Position numbers and translations under genes: made by a program. From the NCBI RefSeq assembly GCF_000204055.1, contig NW_006768767.1, positions 2,370,645-2,434,644 on the forward strand: 64,000 nucleotides of DNA. The letters are read 5' to 3'. This stretch comes from Melampsora larici-populina 98AG31 (lineage: Eukaryota; Basidiomycota; Pucciniomycetes; Pucciniales; Melampsoraceae). A model generated the notes under the pieces. That model searched no databases. It saw nothing but the letters and a program-made list of their open reading frames with translations, and was not told the origin of the DNA. Positions 45,533 to 56,631 of this stretch are shown here, piece after piece (position 1 is the stretch's first letter; each line of letters starts with the position of its first letter).

Positions 45533-46046
45533 TTAAATTGTGGCTCTGTCTGCGCCGTAGCCGATGTGATAGACCTGTCCGGACTGGCTTCTACCGAGAC
45601 AAAAAAACACAATAAACCCTATCACAAGACATGTATAAAAAACCATGTTTCCATGAGGAGCCGTAGTGGATGGTGATGGAGAACTTGGTTCAACAGCTGG
45701 TTGTTCTGTTTCATCGACTGAAGCAGTGGTCACTTCTCTGGAGCTGTCAGCATTCAAAATTTTGGCAGAAATGTTAGTGGCTATATCTGATGTCTTCACG
45801 GTGCGGGACATTAACTTACGTGCGATCAGAGGCATCGACCTCACTGAAATGGTTTGTTGGAGTGACTATATCTGAAAGCCGAGTTTGAATAGACAGAAGT
45901 GATTCATTACTTTCAGATGCTAATTTGCGGATGAATTCGAATTGCTGTGCTTGCTGCACCATAAGCTGATGAATGCTTTCCTCTATCTTTTCTAACCGGA
46001 TGTTAGGCTCGTCGGATAATAAGAGTGTGACCGTTTTGGAGCTCAT
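45533..46046 (-). CDS. Coiled-coil, single-pass membrane protein, unknown function
   Basis: Two exons, 46046-45820 and 45743-45533, in phase, 145 aa. The N-terminal half is a probable coiled coil (RLEKIEESIHQLMVQQAQQF). A Ser/Thr/Pro/Glu linker leads to one transmembrane segment, MVFYTCLVIGFIVFFCLG, with about 20 residues after it. Tail-anchored-like topology is possible. An in-frame upstream ATG at 46094 would add 16 residues. I do not recognise the family. Confidence 0.55.
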
Positions 46047-46099
46047 TCTTTTTAAGAGTTTGGTTTCTGATTTTTGTTTCGGTGTTTGTTTCAAGAGTT

Positions 46100-46845
46100 T
46101 GACAAGGATGAACAGAGTTTATCAATTTTTTGAATCAAGTCGATCGCAGAGTTTTGAAAGACACTGACAGTTTTATCTAATTTCCTTGTGGATGACGCAC
46201 GAGTTTTCAATTGACGAGTATGCGAGTTAATGGATGTTTAAGGAGGTTGGAATGCTGTTGCGAATTATTGAAAGATCAGTCCCGGCGAAGTCAAGTTAAG
46301 GGAACACAAAGCTTACGATAGAAATAGTATTATAAAGTGTGATAACGATATTGTTGGAGTGAATCTATTCAAGATCAATGAGAAGAGATACCAAAAAACA
46401 CAGACGGAAAATTAGGACCACAATTTATATTCCTCGGATGACCAAAAAAGTGAAGAGGAAAGAAAGGAACATGCGAATCTACACTTCAGATTCAAGTGTG
46501 TTCACTGCGCCAAAAAGCTGAGGAACCATTTAAAGGGATGATCGACGGATGTAGTACGTACGCCCTTTTCAAACACCTAGCATCGAATGTTTTGAAGAAG
46601 GATTTGAATGAGTAAGATGCGCTGGTTAGGTTACGCGCACTGAGCTGCATAAAATCCCCTTTCATGGAAATCAGTCTGATGTCCCTTTTTTCTAGATTCT
46701 ATACGTGAAAAGTGAACAAAGAACAATCGCAAAATTCAAGATAACCGATGATGGAGAATGTGGTAGTTCGAAAAACTCGCCGTGGAATCCAATTGAAAGT
46801 GGACAATGATGACCTTCGAGTCTGACCTTAATCAGATCACATGTT
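46100..46845. other. Intergenic, no gene seen
   Basis: Flank of the membrane-protein gene. No exon or repeat identified. Confidence 0.4.
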
Positions 46846-47256
46846 TCATTTGCTATCTTGTTTTCTTAAGAATCTTCTCAACCTTCTTTGGTCAAGTTTA
46901 TCCCATCTCTCAAGAAGCGTGACCAAGCCTTTTGTCAATTCTTTGTGCCTTTCAAGTGCGTTGCATGAGCAGAAGTGGGTTGCGTGGGCAATGACGGGGA
47001 CCACCGGCGCGGGTTGAAATGCAGAGTGTTCATTGGGAGAAGGGCCTAGGAGGGCTTTATCCGCATCCGGGCTCGGTTCATGACCATGCTGAGGCTTGCT
47101 GAGCCCTTCAGCAAACTTGTTTGTCAACAATCGAACTTTACGTGACCAGCCGATCAGAATGCAAACAGCCGATGAGCAAAAGCTTTTCCAAACCGACGCC
47201 CAGTTAAAGATGTGAATACCTTCAAATCTAAACCTGATGATCCCTACCCCTCCCAT
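46846..47256 (-). CDS. Hypothetical 136-aa protein (weak)
   Basis: An open frame divergent from the WD40 gene, with 97 bp between start codons. It begins MGGVGIIRFRF and has a moderately hydrophobic segment (SFCSSAVCILIGW), a Pro/Ala/His-rich middle and a basic C-terminus (RRLRRFLRKQDSK). No family recognised. The position would fit a shared bidirectional promoter, but it may be a chance frame. Confidence 0.35.
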   Translation of the reverse strand: MGGVGIIRFRFEGIHIFNWASVWKSFCSSAVCILIGWSRKVRLLTNKFAEGLSKPQHGHEPSPDADKALLGPSPNEHSAFQPAPVVPVIAHATHFCSCNALERHKELTKGLVTLLERWDKLDQRRLRRFLRKQDSK

Positions 47257-47353
47257 TCAAAGCTGACGAAAAATCTAATCTGTCTTCAGAGCCGATCTAA
47301 GGCTTCAAAAGTCTCTAGACGATAAGAAACCAAGTGCGGCTAATGGCTATCCA

Positions 47354-49070
47354 ATGGTCCTTGCAAGCAAACCCCTCAAGATACTTGTTGAGGGTGACGA
47401 TGTTTATGTAGCTCAGAATGGATTCGTGGCCCAGCGGATCGATTTGAAGGTATTGAAACTCAAGTTCAAAAACTACAATCCAAGTTAACTGACTTTCATC
47501 AAAAGTCGGTTAACGACTTTTTGATTTCTCAAAACACAGACAGGCTCGGTCAAAGGTACTTTCAAAGGTCACGCAGGACCTGTTACTTCAATCGCGATAT
47601 ATCATATGGTCACTCCTCAAGGATTACGAAAGCTTTTGATTACCGGTTCTTGGGATAAGACAGTGAAGGTTTGGGATGTAGAAGTGCGCTCCGAAATCGT
47701 ATCCCTTCAATCTCACTCGTCAGTTGATTTCAGCGGTTGAAGAGAGGTTTCACTTTGTTCAGACTCAAATTCAATTATCGTCATCGGCTGCTCATCAAGA
47801 TTTCGTCAAATCTTTGGAGATGATCCAAGGTCTTGGACTATTTGCATCTGGATCCACCGATCGAGACATTCTACTTTGGGATATCAAGACAGCAGTTGAT
47901 ACATACGATTGGGACCAAATCAAAGTCGAACATCGTACTCGGAAGAGTGCTCTCTACAATGCTCGATGTCAAGATAAAGTGGCTACGGTTGAGGGAGCGC
48001 CTATTGTTACAACCACCGACGTCTCTAACGAGTCTTCTACCGAAACTACAGACGCCGGCAAAATTGAAACAGAAGTTTCCGATGTATCGTCGTCAAAGGC
48101 TCCGCCCGGCCCCTTGCACGAGCCTATCCAACGAGTGGGAACGTTGAAGTCGCATACACGTCCGGTCGATGCTTTAGCTTGTCATCCAGTCTGCAGTATG
48201 AGTGATGCACCTATGGGACTTCCTCAAGATCGCAATACCCAACAGCCTCACCTCTTGATCTCTGGTGACACAATGGGAGCTCTAAAAGTTTGGTGCTTAC
48301 GCCCTACTGAAGATCGCACCCAGCCCTTCAAAAGCTCTCTAGAATTCACTAGCTCGTTGCATCAGACGAGTATCAATTCCATCCAAATTATCAAAGATGA
48401 CGATTTGCCACCTGATGTTCGGCCCACTGCTCGACTCTGGACCGCGTCTTCTGATCATTCGGTATTACTTTCTATCCTGGATCTTACTTTGGATGCATCT
48501 GTTCGAGTCATGAGTGTACTACGGCTAGAGCAGCCATATTATATCCGATGCGCGCTTCAACTACCTAGTCAAGTAGTTTTCAATTCAATGCTACCTAATT
48601 GGTTGATCACCGGTAGTACGGACGAAGGTATCCGGGTCTACGATTTAGATCAAATTGACGACGAAGTCGACTATACTTCTGTCATGTTCAATCCTCGTCC
48701 GAAATCCAACACCTCTGAAAAGAAACTGCAAAACGCTTGGTTTGGGTGTGTGGACGCACATTGGCACGAAGTCACCTCACTTGGAGTTTGGTTTGATCAG
48801 GCCAGTTTGCAATCATGGGTGATCAGCGCAAGTTTGGATGGAACTCTGCGTAAGTGGGAAATCGGCGCCTTAAGAACACTGTTCAGCGTGCAAAAATCGA
48901 CCCCTAAGGCTTGTGTCAAGTCTACTTGCGAGGAGACCAATATGAAGCTGAGCGCGGAAGAGTATGTGAAATCGATTTTCAATCAAACTGAACATCTCAT
49001 TTCTTATTGAAAATTTATTTTTTCTTATAGGGAAGCAGAACTGGCAGAACTCATGGAAAGCATGGATTGA
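47354..49070 (+). CDS. WD40 repeat protein
   Basis: Four exons: 47354-47449, 47540-47698, 47763-48961, 49031-49070, in phase, 497 aa from the chosen ATG (an upstream start cannot be excluded). At least five beta-propeller blades are visible: GPVTSIAIYH...LLITGSWDKTVKVWD, FASGSTDRDILLWD, LLISGDTMGALKVW, WTASSDHSVLLSI, LITGSTDEGIRVYD and VISASLDGTLRKWE. A Ser/Thr-rich acidic insert sits between the second and third. The tail ends AEEEAELAELMESMD. Such proteins are scaffolds; I cannot name the complex. The third exon's acceptor was picked because it alone keeps the frame with a normal intron (64 nt). The last exon is only 40 nt. Confidence 0.8.
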
Positions 49071-49550
49071 TCTGTAAGATTTTGTCCATCGTTGTTTGAT
49101 AATGTTTATGGGAAGTTAAATAGGACTAGTCTTCTTCATATACACATTGTCTTATTGTTTAGCTGTTGACAGCTATGTTCTGGGCAGGGCAACCCATGCA
49201 CAAAGTAATGCTCCAGGTGAATCTGTACCTGAGGATACCTTGAATGCTTAAATCCAAGGTCTCTTTGTGGGCTGTGCATGAAGACAATGGAAAGCCTAGA
49301 TGACGGTAGACAAAAAAGCTGAAACAAAGGACAATTACTCCTTCTCCAGGAGAACTTTAACTTTTACGCACCTTAGGCTTTACCTTCATCTACTCATTCT
49401 TGAGTATGATTTAAACAATGTTTGTATTTAGTACATGGTTGCAGTACATACAATTTTGACACAATCATTTATGTTTGCTTAACCTATGTCCAGGGAATTG
49501 AGCACTATATCAAGACTACTTGTTTGTATGTATCACTTGTTTTCCTTCAC
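49071..49550. other. 3' flank, no gene
   Basis: Non-coding sequence downstream of the WD40 gene. Nothing recognised. Confidence 0.45.
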
Positions 49551-49852
49551 TCAAACATTTGTCTCTTTATATGTGTCATTTTACAACAGGTCCCCATTTC
49601 TCTTTTCATCACTTCTTAGTGATCTTAGCTGCAGTGCTTCTTCACATCACTAATATGTGATTCCTCTCAGGTTTGCTTAGTGTTCCAAGTTTTCTTGTCT
49701 ATTTGTTGCTTGTGCTCATAGGAATGATATTTACTCAAACATTTTTCTCTTTATACGTGCCACCTTGCAACAGGTGCTTATTTTGCTTTTCATCACTTCT
49801 TAGTGATATTAGCCACAGTGCTTTACATCACTGATATGTGATTCCTACCAGT
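49551..49852 (+). repeat. Tandem duplication, about 184-bp period
   Basis: TCAAACATTTGTCTCTTTATATGTG... to ATATGTGATTCCT occurs at 49551-49670 and again at 49735-49852, including CATCACTTCTTAGTGAT palindromes in both. Non-coding. Confidence 0.8.
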
Positions 49853-49859
49853 CACCTTG

Positions 49860-50670
49860 ACATTCCTATTTAATTAGTCATTTTGATTGACTACAAAAAG
49901 TCAGACAGTATATATAACCTATGTTTGCATACCATCAGTCCTTGAGTCAGACTCACATGATGAATTCCTAAATCTTCCCTTCTTTCTTTCTTTTCATATA
50001 TTACTTTTTTCATAGGAATTTTTCCTTCCTACAATCCAGAGCCCCAATCTAGCCTGGTACCTCAAGCTTGACAAGTGCTGCAAAAAAACTAATCAGCCAT
50101 GATGTTTACACAAAATCAACTAAAATCTTTGACTTTTTTGACTATTCCTCAGAAGACTAATTCTTGGAGTTCTTGTTTTTTTTATTCTTGACAGTCAAGG
50201 GTACACCAAATGAAAATCAGACTGTTTGTTGTGATTAGGCATTACCCGGTCCATGGCTTCTTGCCTCTTGAATAATGATGGTTGTCAGTATACCCTCCTC
50301 AATATGCCCCATAAAATGGAGCATACTCTAGAAAGATCAAAATTGTAGCCAAGACTTAAGGGTGTACTGATTATATTGATCTCTCATGTCATGTAATCAC
50401 TTGGCTCATCCCTTATCCCCCTGTCCTGAGCACCTACTGCAAAAACTAAGTAAGCATCAAGTTCAAGACTTTTATGTATCCTAGACTTGACCCATGTCCA
50501 CCACTTGTCAAAGATGGACTACAACTCCTTAGTTAAATTTTAAACGCAACCCAGTTATTCAAACCAATTAGTCTATATTCAATATGAAAGCTTACCCAGT
50601 CTATTGATGCATGATGTTGCTGTGAAGCAAATTCAATCTGATTAGACTCTAGAGTATATGAGAAAAGGTC
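49860..50670. other. No gene seen
   Basis: Non-coding DNA, no repeat I can delimit. Confidence 0.4.
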
Positions 50671-50675
50671 CATAC

Positions 50676-51250
50676 CTAAGCAGCTGTACATAGCTCAGTA
50701 CAATATTGGGCTGGTGTGTTTCTCTGAGCACGCAGCATACAAAAACACTGAGCAACAAAAAAGACCAAGCAACACAACACCATACCAGAGCAGAACATTT
50801 CCTGGTGTGTTGCTACTTGGGGTGTAAGATTTTCCCTTGTTGTGTTGTGGCTGTGACCACTTTGTGAGAAATGCAACCCTGCAACAGGTACGGCCCTGGA
50901 AATGTTTTAGTTTGTCAATTTCAAATGTTTTTTTAATTCATATGCTTATCCTTTTATTGTTTATCAATTATTGTGTTTATTCTCTTCATTAATTATGCCT
51001 TATGATTATTGATAACTTATACCTATCCCATCAACTTTCTCCTCTGCCTCTGAGGTGTGCAATGGTGCAACAGCAGCTCAGCAACAAGAGCCGCTGGCAC
51101 TGTACACAAGCAACCAGAGCAACATTCAATTGTGTTGTGCACAATGCAACAGGAGTGACCTTTTCCCATTGTGTTGTGGCTTTACAGGTCAAATATTATT
51201 GTGTTGTGTGCAAACGTTGGTTTCCCACAACACAGTGCAAAGGCCCATTG
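50676..51250. mobile_element. Probable non-autonomous hAT-like remnant
   Basis: Two zones rich in TTGTGTTG/CAACACA and GCAACA words (50680-50890 and 51050-51240) face each other around an AT-rich centre. This resembles the subterminal layout of the hATs in this window. Exact ends and target duplication were not found. Open frames inside are shadows of the repeats. Confidence 0.4.
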
Positions 51251-51656
51251 TTGATCAGTACATTGAGTAGGGTTTGGTGTCTACAAGGCTGGTTCTGTAC
51301 CTAGACAAGGTGGTTTGAGTGAGTTTCAGACAAGAAGAGGGATTAAAATCATATTGAAATGAGGATATGTACCTTGATACATCAACTAGAATTCAAGGTC
51401 TATGATCAGACTTGGGGTGTATATATAAAGGTCTCTTTGAAGAGACAAGAAACCAGCCTTATAAAGACAGCTGCTTGAGTTATAAGTGACTTCAAAATAT
51501 GACATGTAGATGGACATGCCACACAAGCAATAACTACAACACAGCATATAACTACATGAATGCTATGTAGGAGTGCGTTCTAGTGAAGCTCTCTTGTCAA
51601 GATGATTTCTTATCAACCCCCATATGACTCTTCTTGACTATAAATCTCAATATTTA

Positions 51657-52825
51657 CGGGATACAAAGTAAAAACCCGGAACAATTCCGGGTTTCCCAAT
51701 TCGGCCTTTTTGGCTGTGTTTGAGAAACTCGTAATCTGGGTAAAAATTCCGACTTTTTTTCAAGTTTGAATCCCCAAACGACCCTTCCACAACCCTTCTT
51801 CTCCGACTTCGCTTCCAAGATCCACTTTGCTTCGGCCTCGACTGATCCAGTCCTCCCTCACCACACTACTCTCCTCTCATTCCTCGTTTTGCTCTTACTC
51901 AAGCACTTCAAAAGTCCATCCAGGCTGCCTGACATGCCAGACAAGCTCTCGCTCAGAATACGTGTGGCACAAACTATGATCAGCTTATCTTCTGGAAACA
52001 ATCCTGATCACTCTCTACAATCTCATCTTGATAAACTTGATCAGAGCATTCATCAACAAACATCTCAATCAGACATACAACAAAAACAAGTTACATTATA
52101 AGAGACTACGTTAATAAGAATGCTCAGATTGCAAAAGTAGAAGGTCACTTTCATTCGATTCAAAAATTACAAGACAAACACGTCTCATGATGAAAAAACA
52201 TGATCTAACCGATCAAAATTGATTCGAACATGATGAATTGTATATTTGGCTTGATTTAATTTTTGTTGGGTTCGTATGCGTCTTTTCAGAAACTAACGTT
52301 CATAACACTTCAATCTTCCATTAGTTGATTCCCTGTAGATTGCATGATCTTTTTATTTTTACCTTCGATTCTTCTTTCTGAGTAACTTTCAAGATTGTGA
52401 TCGAGCAAATCTTGGTTGATTTCTTCTTTCTCTCCTTTTTTTGAATAGATGAACGTTTCATGTATCTAACTATAACGACCATAGTGAATTTTGCGACTGT
52501 AAAGAAAATCAAATGAATATCGAATGAATACTTATCTATCAAACGTGATGCTTATCTTCTGTCTGAGATGGCTCAGAGGATGAGATGATGTAACTGAGTC
52601 ATAGGGTGGTTCTGACTCAGATGGCATAATGATGTGGAACAGTGATTGGAGGGTGTGGAGATGGTTCAGGTTGATGCAGGTTGATGGTATGTGTTTGACC
52701 ACTTGGGATTTGCATATTGGGGGCTATTGGGGGTCTTGAAATTTTTCCGAGTTTCCCAGATTCTGAATTGAAGTTGGGAAACTCGGAAACCGGGGAAAAA
52801 ACTCGGGTTTTTAGTTTGTATCCCG
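51657..52825. mobile_element. Non-autonomous DNA transposon with TA duplication, 1169 bp
   Basis: Inverted ends CGGGATACAAA...TTTGTATCCCG are flanked by TA on both sides (51655-51656, 52826-52827). Subterminal regions carry further inverted words (AACTCGGAA, CCCGGG-like, TTTCCCA). The interior has no intact transposase; a Pro/Leu/His-rich open stretch around 51770-52100 has no ATG and no known domain. The TA duplication suggests a Tc1/mariner-type mobiliser, of a different family from the 89-bp elements. Confidence 0.7.
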
Positions 52826-52829
52826 TAAT

Positions 52830-53370
52830 TTTGGATGATGTGCCCGCAAAAATCTTATCTCAAGCATTTGATTGAAGTCTCAAGTCTTTTTCTCCCACTC
52901 ACTTTATTTTAGCTCCTCGCCTTCCTCAAAACCATTCTCACAATAAATTTGGATATTCACTTTACCACTTCTCTGTGTAATACATATGTTCTGCCCACTT
53001 CCCCTGTGTTTTGTGTTGGGTTTTCCATCTCTTAATCACTGTATCCAATAGCAGGTGTTTTTCTCCTGAGGACTGCTTGTACCATGCACTTTTTCTTGTC
53101 TATACTATGCTTACATGTCTGTACCTTGAAATCAAAGGGCTTTAGGCCCCAATTGTAGCAAAACCACAGCAAGAATCCAAATCCCGCTTGTAAATTCCTA
53201 GATTGTATGTACAGCCATTCCAAGAATGATGGATTAGAAAATTGTAAAAAGTTCATCAGTCCATCAGATATGACACATGTGACTGATTTTGCCCATTTTG
53301 CCCAGAGAAGTAACTTAATTGCACCTGATGTGCACGTCAGCCTTGGCTGATGTACCAATGAATGGTCACA
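52830..53370. other. No gene seen
   Basis: 3' flank between the transposon and the tandem repeat. An open frame here overlaps the repeat and is not convincing. Confidence 0.4.
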
Positions 53371-53377
53371 AAGACAC

Positions 53378-53665
53378 ATGTCATTGGAGTATCCCCTTGC
53401 TTCCATATTGCTCACTTTTTGAAAAGGAAAACTTGACAAAACCAAAACCATGAGTTTTTCACTGGAGAAAAGTTTCAAAAAGAAATCAACCATTGTTAGA
53501 ATGGCTGTAAAAGTCAGGTTATTGTCATTGGAGAATCCTCTTCCTTCCATATTGCTGACTTTGTGAAAAGAAAAACTTGACAAAACCAAAGTATGAGTTT
53601 TTCACAGGAGAGACTTTCAAAAAGAAACCAACCACTGTTGAAATGGCTGTAAAAGTCATGGTTCA
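53378..53665. repeat. Tandem duplication, 144-bp period
   Basis: Two units containing TCATTGGAG...CTTCCATATTGCT, CTTGACAAAACCAAA, and ATGGCTGTAAAAGTCA start at about 53381 and 53525. The duplicated frame on the minus strand encodes matching peptides, but no gene is credible. Confidence 0.8.
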
Positions 53666-53837
53666 CATTTGGCTTTCACAAAATAAAGAACAGTTTTGTA
53701 AATGATTGAGATAAACAGACTAGTGACATTGAGCAAGTGATAAAGTGCTTGATACATTTGTAGTCTGCAATGTTGCTTGTAAATGTGGTGACATATTAAA
53801 GATAGAAAGATTGCAATTTCAACCCGACATGTGATGA

Positions 53838-55679
53838 TCATATGTTCATTTTTGTAGTTGCAGCTTGGGCCCTAGCAGATAAAACACCTTCAAAATAACT
53901 CCAAAACCTTCTAAAATTTACATCATTAAGACCTTGATGAAGGAAGCGAGTAAAAAGTGTAACATGAAATGCAATTGGTGTGTTCAATTCTTTGTTTGTA
54001 TTCTTGTATGTTCCCCTGATAAATTCATTGATACCTTTGCAAATTTTCTGGAGTGGAAATTTGGATAGAGCTAAGTTGGTTGGCTGTGAGATTTTAACAA
54101 ATTGTATCATTTGCGCCAAGTCTGTCTCCCAATCACTGATAAATTTAGCAAGTTTTTTATCGTACTTTAGCAAGGTGTCATGTTCGATATCTCCATTGAT
54201 CAAAAGAACTGGCTCAGATGGATCCCATCCAAACTTTGGTACTCTCGGCCAATCCACATCTTTCCCTAAGTCTCTAATCTCATTTGATTTCCTGTTCCAA
54301 TTTCCCAGAGTCGAAACATATATGTTCTCGTTACGTTTAGTAATTGGGTATCCTGCTTGATAATCCTCTTCAAAAGCTTCAGAAACATGCCTTTCTAACA
54401 TAGATCGACTATTTGAAGTTGTCATAAATCTCTTGAAGGAATGATCATCATTGACCAATAGAAAAGTTCTTGCAAGTGTTGAAAGCCCAGGAATTGTTAA
54501 TTGTACACTTGCTGATTTAACCATCGGTTCTAAAAGTAAAGTGTGATAAATGATCTCTGTATGCCACAAAAGGAAACGAGCAAGTTTTTCTTCATCAAAC
54601 AAATATTTGCTCTCAGAAGACCATTTATCATAAGTTCTTAGGAATAAAACTGTGAGACTTTTGATCTTTTTCCAAATCTTTATACTTGGATTGCAAGACA
54701 CAACAAAGTAAACAAATGGAAGTAATCTTTCTGAGGTCCATATCAGCTTTGCTAATTCCCAATTAATGGATTTGTATATTGAAGCTTGACTTGGGTATCT
54801 CATTGATAATGTATTGATGAGATCTTGCGTGTGATGAATTGCAGCAGCTGAACACATTTTATCGGGAGTGTGTGAATGGAAGTTTCTGATATCTACCTCT
54901 TCTAATCTTGGTTTATAATTTTGTCTGAGAGGAGCTATACTTCCCATGCTTTGTACGAATGAATATCCATATGGATTGTTGAATGTCCTGTGTGGGGTCT
55001 TATCGTTAGAAGATTCTGGTGCAGTTGTATAAATTTCTCGAAATAGATCTGGTGTAGATATTTGCTTCATTTTGAGGCTGATTTCCCGAGTTTTATCACG
55101 TTCATTTTGTTCTAGACTACTGAGATTCGGAACAAGATGTACCGCAGTATCCTTATGGTTTTTGTAGATAGATCGTTGAGAGCTTGATGAATGTGAATCT
55201 TTGTGGTCTGTTAAAGGCGTTATTGCCTTCTCTAGCTCACCTTTTGAGCTTCTCTCTAGATTTTCCATTGAGTTCATTGATGATCCTATTTCTATGGGCG
55301 GGCCGAGAGATAAGGATGCTCCATCCATCGTCGTTCCATCGCGCAGCCTCTTCAGAGGTTTTGAAGGTTGTCTATCGAGTGACTGAGGTTCCAAGTACTG
55401 ATTACCTCCCTGTTGATATTGGTTTGAAACTTCTTCACCTCGGTATCCCAATCTTTGTCTCTTGGATTTTGGATAAGCGTTTGGATCCGGATATGTTGGT
55501 GTACTAGTCCTGAATATATCGACGATATTTCCCTGTTCCGCGAACAACTGGGTGGAAGATTGAATGTCTTCTAGTCTTGGATCCACTTCAAGAATGTTTA
55601 CTAAATTTGTGTTTATAGAGATCGCCATATAATTCAAGATAGAGACTGTCCATACCAAAACCTTGCTGAAGTGTATCAT
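53838..55679 (-). CDS. Secreted ~600-aa protein, tandem paralogue A
   Basis: A single-exon 613-aa protein. Residues 1-22 or so form a signal peptide (MIHFSKVLVWTVSILNYMAI). The N-terminal half is low in complexity (Ser/Pro/Lys-rich). The C-terminal half is folded-looking and strongly conserved with paralogue B: KMCSAAAIHHTQDLINTLSM, WTSERLLPFVYFVVSCNPSI, LTIPGLSTLARTFLLVNDDH and ISQPTNLALSKFPLQKICKG. No known domain or catalytic motif. Secretion plus tandem duplication and divergence fit an effector or surface family in a plant pathogen, but this is inference. Gene body and upstream flank are both duplicated in B. Confidence 0.8.
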   Translation of the reverse strand: MIHFSKVLVWTVSILNYMAISINTNLVNILEVDPRLEDIQSSTQLFAEQGNIVDIFRTSTPTYPDPNAYPKSKRQRLGYRGEEVSNQYQQGGNQYLEPQSLDRQPSKPLKRLRDGTTMDGASLSLGPPIEIGSSMNSMENLERSSKGELEKAITPLTDHKDSHSSSSQRSIYKNHKDTAVHLVPNLSSLEQNERDKTREISLKMKQISTPDLFREIYTTAPESSNDKTPHRTFNNPYGYSFVQSMGSIAPLRQNYKPRLEEVDIRNFHSHTPDKMCSAAAIHHTQDLINTLSMRYPSQASIYKSINWELAKLIWTSERLLPFVYFVVSCNPSIKIWKKIKSLTVLFLRTYDKWSSESKYLFDEEKLARFLLWHTEIIYHTLLLEPMVKSASVQLTIPGLSTLARTFLLVNDDHSFKRFMTTSNSRSMLERHVSEAFEEDYQAGYPITKRNENIYVSTLGNWNRKSNEIRDLGKDVDWPRVPKFGWDPSEPVLLINGDIEHDTLLKYDKKLAKFISDWETDLAQMIQFVKISQPTNLALSKFPLQKICKGINEFIRGTYKNTNKELNTPIAFHVTLFTRFLHQGLNDVNFRRFWSYFEGVLSARAQAATTKMNI

Positions 55680-55689
55680 TTTGTGGAGT

Positions 55690-56630
55690 CGTCACTAAAC
55701 AACTGCAAGCTGAAAAACTCTTACTGAGAAAATCAGGGAGCAATGATCATGAGTGTCTATTAGATTGTTTTACTTGGTTCATAAGATGCTCGTTTGGTTC
55801 GATGGAGATGCGACGTTCTAGGTGCATAGACGCTGCCACTTGCCCATCCCTGACGCGTTGGAGACTCGAGAGTGAGTTGAAATTGATCCGGGACCGGATC
55901 ATCAAACGCATTGTTCTCACTTTAGGCCAGACACGTTTTCTCACCGCGCTTGGATGTACATCGATGTCATCTATGTTGAGGTTGAGGACAAGTGATAAAG
56001 GTAACTAGTCTAAAGGTTGAACGCATCATTAACGGGGAATGCTCAAGTGATGCATTATGCTTTTCAACTGTCAGTTTCAGGAACTGCACTGTTTTGATCC
56101 AAGGAAAGTTTTCAAAGTCCCTCTTGCGCGGCCGCGTCCACGCAATCTCGCACTACCAAACACAAATCCAAAACAAGACAACTTGAAGCTTGCAAGAAAC
56201 ATTTACGCTTCCACTCTGAAACCCATGAAAAATAAATGTTGTACAAACGCAAGAAAGATAAGAATTGCAATTTGGACCCTTCGTTGTAAATCCCCCCGAA
56301 CAGAAGCACGGAAAACATACGAGAAAACAGATTTTCAGGAGACACCAGGTCCAGAAGACTCAGAAAAGCAAATCAGAATGAAGAAGATCACAAAAAAAAC
56401 TCAAAAGAAAGGAAGAAGAATATTCAAAGTGCAGAAAACCATTTTTCTTCCTTCAACAAGAGAAATCCTCTTCACTTTTACCTTCATCAGTTCTTTTAGT
56501 GAAATTGGATGAATGAAAAATATTTAGTATCTTATGAGTCTGTATGCCTGATACATTTGTTGCTCAGTGATGAGCTGAAATTTTAACCCCACAAGTAATG
56601 ATTATGAGGTGTTAGTTAGTCAAGTGACAA
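55690..56630. other. Duplicated upstream flank plus non-coding spacer
   Basis: About 55750-55870 matches 58540-58660 (shared CATAAGAT and CTAGG(C/T)(G/A)CA blocks around a common layout), so the tandem duplication includes at least 150-250 bp upstream of each gene. The rest of the spacer is non-coding. An open frame at 56057-56512 is basic and Lys-rich without a recognisable domain, and I do not call it. Confidence 0.5.
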
Positions 56631-56631
56631 G

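Noticed and set aside
51766..52101. 111-codon open stretch inside the 1169-bp element
   Set aside because: It begins with TTG, not ATG, and has no recognisable domain.
53032..53589. 185-codon minus-strand frame
   Set aside because: Its repeated peptides come from the 144-bp tandem duplication; no signal peptide or domain.
56057..56512. 151-codon Lys/Arg/Thr-rich frame between the secreted paralogues
   Set aside because: Low complexity, opposite strand to the local genes, no domain; the flank is duplicated non-coding DNA.
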